64,000 nt of DNA. Origin: Nitrosomonas sp. Lineage in GTDB: Bacteria > Pseudomonadota > Gammaproteobacteria > Burkholderiales > Nitrosomonadaceae. Numbering within the stretch: the stretch's first letter is position 1; the number at the start of each line of letters is the position of its first letter. Location: positions 434,001-498,000 of the forward strand of contig JAMWZW010000001.1 in assembly GCA_024281995.1 (NCBI GenBank). Direction: 5' to 3'. Below the pieces are notes generated by a model, which saw only the letters and a program-made list of their open reading frames with translations, did not search any database and had not been told where the DNA came from. The translations under genes were made by a program, and so were the position numbers. Below, piece after piece: positions 63,236-64,000 of the stretch.

Positions 63236-63970
63236 CTATGGCGTTGGTTGCACAGCCTGGGTTAGTATTGTTTTCTTATCATTAATGTCATGAATCTGTA
63301 CTTGAATGCTCTCGACAACAGTATCCGGAGGTACTTGGAAGCTCTCTTCCAGTCTATGAAGAAATTTAAAGTTAATAGGAAAATCTTGTTTCGAGTGTTT
63401 ATTGAGGAGTGGTATGGTTTTCCTTTGATCATTTTGGAGCAATTTAACTTGGAATCTCAAGGTTCCTTTAAAATCACTAGGCCTTTCTCCACCTTGTATC
63501 AATGTTAAAGCATACCGATAATTACCTGGAATTGTTGTTTCTTTTAAACTAAATTGATGAATAGAAATACCATTTTTTGAATTTCCAGACATCAAGTGCT
63601 GGAAAAATATCATTTTTTCCTTTAATTGATTGTTTTCATTGGTTAGTAATTTTATCTGTTGAGCAAGATTTTCGTTAGCCGTATCGCTGATTTGCAGTTG
63701 GTGAATCAAATCACCCATTTGAGTGCATAATTTTTGTTTTTTGGTTTGCCTACACGTTTCCGCATCATTCAAGAAAGCCGTTTTTTCTTCAGTTAAATCA
63801 GAACGAGTACCTACAGACTGCTTACCAGTTTCGTACATTGCCCACGAAAGCGTGAGTAAAAATAGACAGCACACAATTGCCATTATTAAACGATATGGCC
63901 AGGATAAATAAGGACGTATAACAACACGAGACGAAAGAATTTTTGGTTTTTTCTGAAAAAAATTGTTCAA
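63236..63970 (-). CDS. DUF6776-like inner-membrane protein
   Basis: 244 residues. One TM helix (about 27-46, LIMAIVCCLFLLTLSWAMYE), a coiled coil (about 85-125, LIHQLQISDTANENLAQQIK) and a C-terminal beta-rich domain (GTLRFQVKLLQNDQRKTIPLL). Matches the betaproteobacterial family usually found beside bactofilin genes. Topology suggests cytoplasmic N-terminus and a periplasmic domain. Likely works with the bactofilin in envelope organisation, by context only. Confidence 0.75.
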   Translation of the reverse strand: MNNFFQKKPKILSSRVVIRPYLSWPYRLIMAIVCCLFLLTLSWAMYETGKQSVGTRSDLTEEKTAFLNDAETCRQTKKQKLCTQMGDLIHQLQISDTANENLAQQIKLLTNENNQLKEKMIFFQHLMSGNSKNGISIHQFSLKETTIPGNYRYALTLIQGGERPSDFKGTLRFQVKLLQNDQRKTIPLLNKHSKQDFPINFKFLHRLEESFQVPPDTVVESIQVQIHDINDKKTILTQAVQPTP

Positions 63971-64000
63971 CTAAATACTCTACACAAATCAGCGACCATT

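Noticed and set aside
1-64000. tRNA, rRNA, CRISPR or prophage
   Set aside because: No T-loop-like GTTCGAATC in gaps, no repeat arrays with spacers, no phage structural or integrase genes were seen by eye; a dedicated RNA search could still find something missed.

Overview
The window looks like chromosome of a betaproteobacterium close to Nitrosomonas. This is an inference from gene content, moderate GC and the overall look of the proteins; no ammonia-oxidation gene lies here to confirm it. Coding density is high, there is no rRNA, tRNA, CRISPR array or intact mobile element that I can see, and decay is limited to a few short gene remnants (about 14.6-16.2 kb and 30.3-30.4 kb).

Layout. 0-3.5 kb: end of a TonB-dependent receptor, a YfiR-family periplasmic protein, an Hpt protein and an HDOD-REC-GGDEF protein. 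3.7-5.6 kb (minus): a compact hvfABC operon, which by homology makes a copper-binding, Cys-modified peptide (oxazolin-type RiPP). 5.8-7.4 kb (minus): a DUF2325 protein, bacterioferritin and a small hemP gene behind a perfect Fur-box palindrome. 7.7-10.4 kb: an unusual protein with two J-like domains, a zinc ribbon and PilZ, then a two-cysteine BigR/SqrR-like ArsR regulator and an exported Blh-type phosphatase/sulfurtransferase with an AT-rich dyad in its promoter. 10.6-14.7 kb: P-type ATPase and M18 aminopeptidase. 14.6-16.2 kb: gene remnants around a methyltransferase. 16.4-22.3 kb: a GAF-PAS-GGDEF-EAL protein, a His-rich diheme peroxidase, a glycine-zipper lipoprotein and an MscS-like channel. 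22.5-30.2 kb: a minus-strand amidohydrolase/YcaC/SnoaL/pirin group with a divergent HxlR regulator, then an alginate-export-type porin and an MFS exporter.

30.7-39.2 kb is the clearest complete pathway. A guanidine-I (ykkC) riboswitch precedes an APC permease, two DUF1989 proteins, a biotin-dependent urea/guanidine carboxylase and allophanate hydrolase. Together these would import guanidine, carboxylate it, deiminate carboxyguanidine to allophanate and release ammonia. In a nitrifier that ammonia would be energy substrate as well as nitrogen source.

39.6-50.3 kb holds a secreted orphan, a GMC oxidoreductase, a lipoprotein, a serine/alanine-glyoxylate aminotransferase and a surface-polysaccharide block (WecA-like transferase, CapD/WbpM-like dehydratase, rfbA, rfbC). 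Inside that block, on the opposite strand, is an MsbA-like ABC protein whose ATPase motifs are nearly all destroyed while its reading frame stays open. 50.3-64 kb is housekeeping: radA, a CREST-family membrane hydrolase, tandem USP, an exported Pcm, a membrane spermidine-synthase-like protein, rhlE, tyrS, an M23 peptidase, anmK, erpA, a bactofilin and a DUF6776-like protein.
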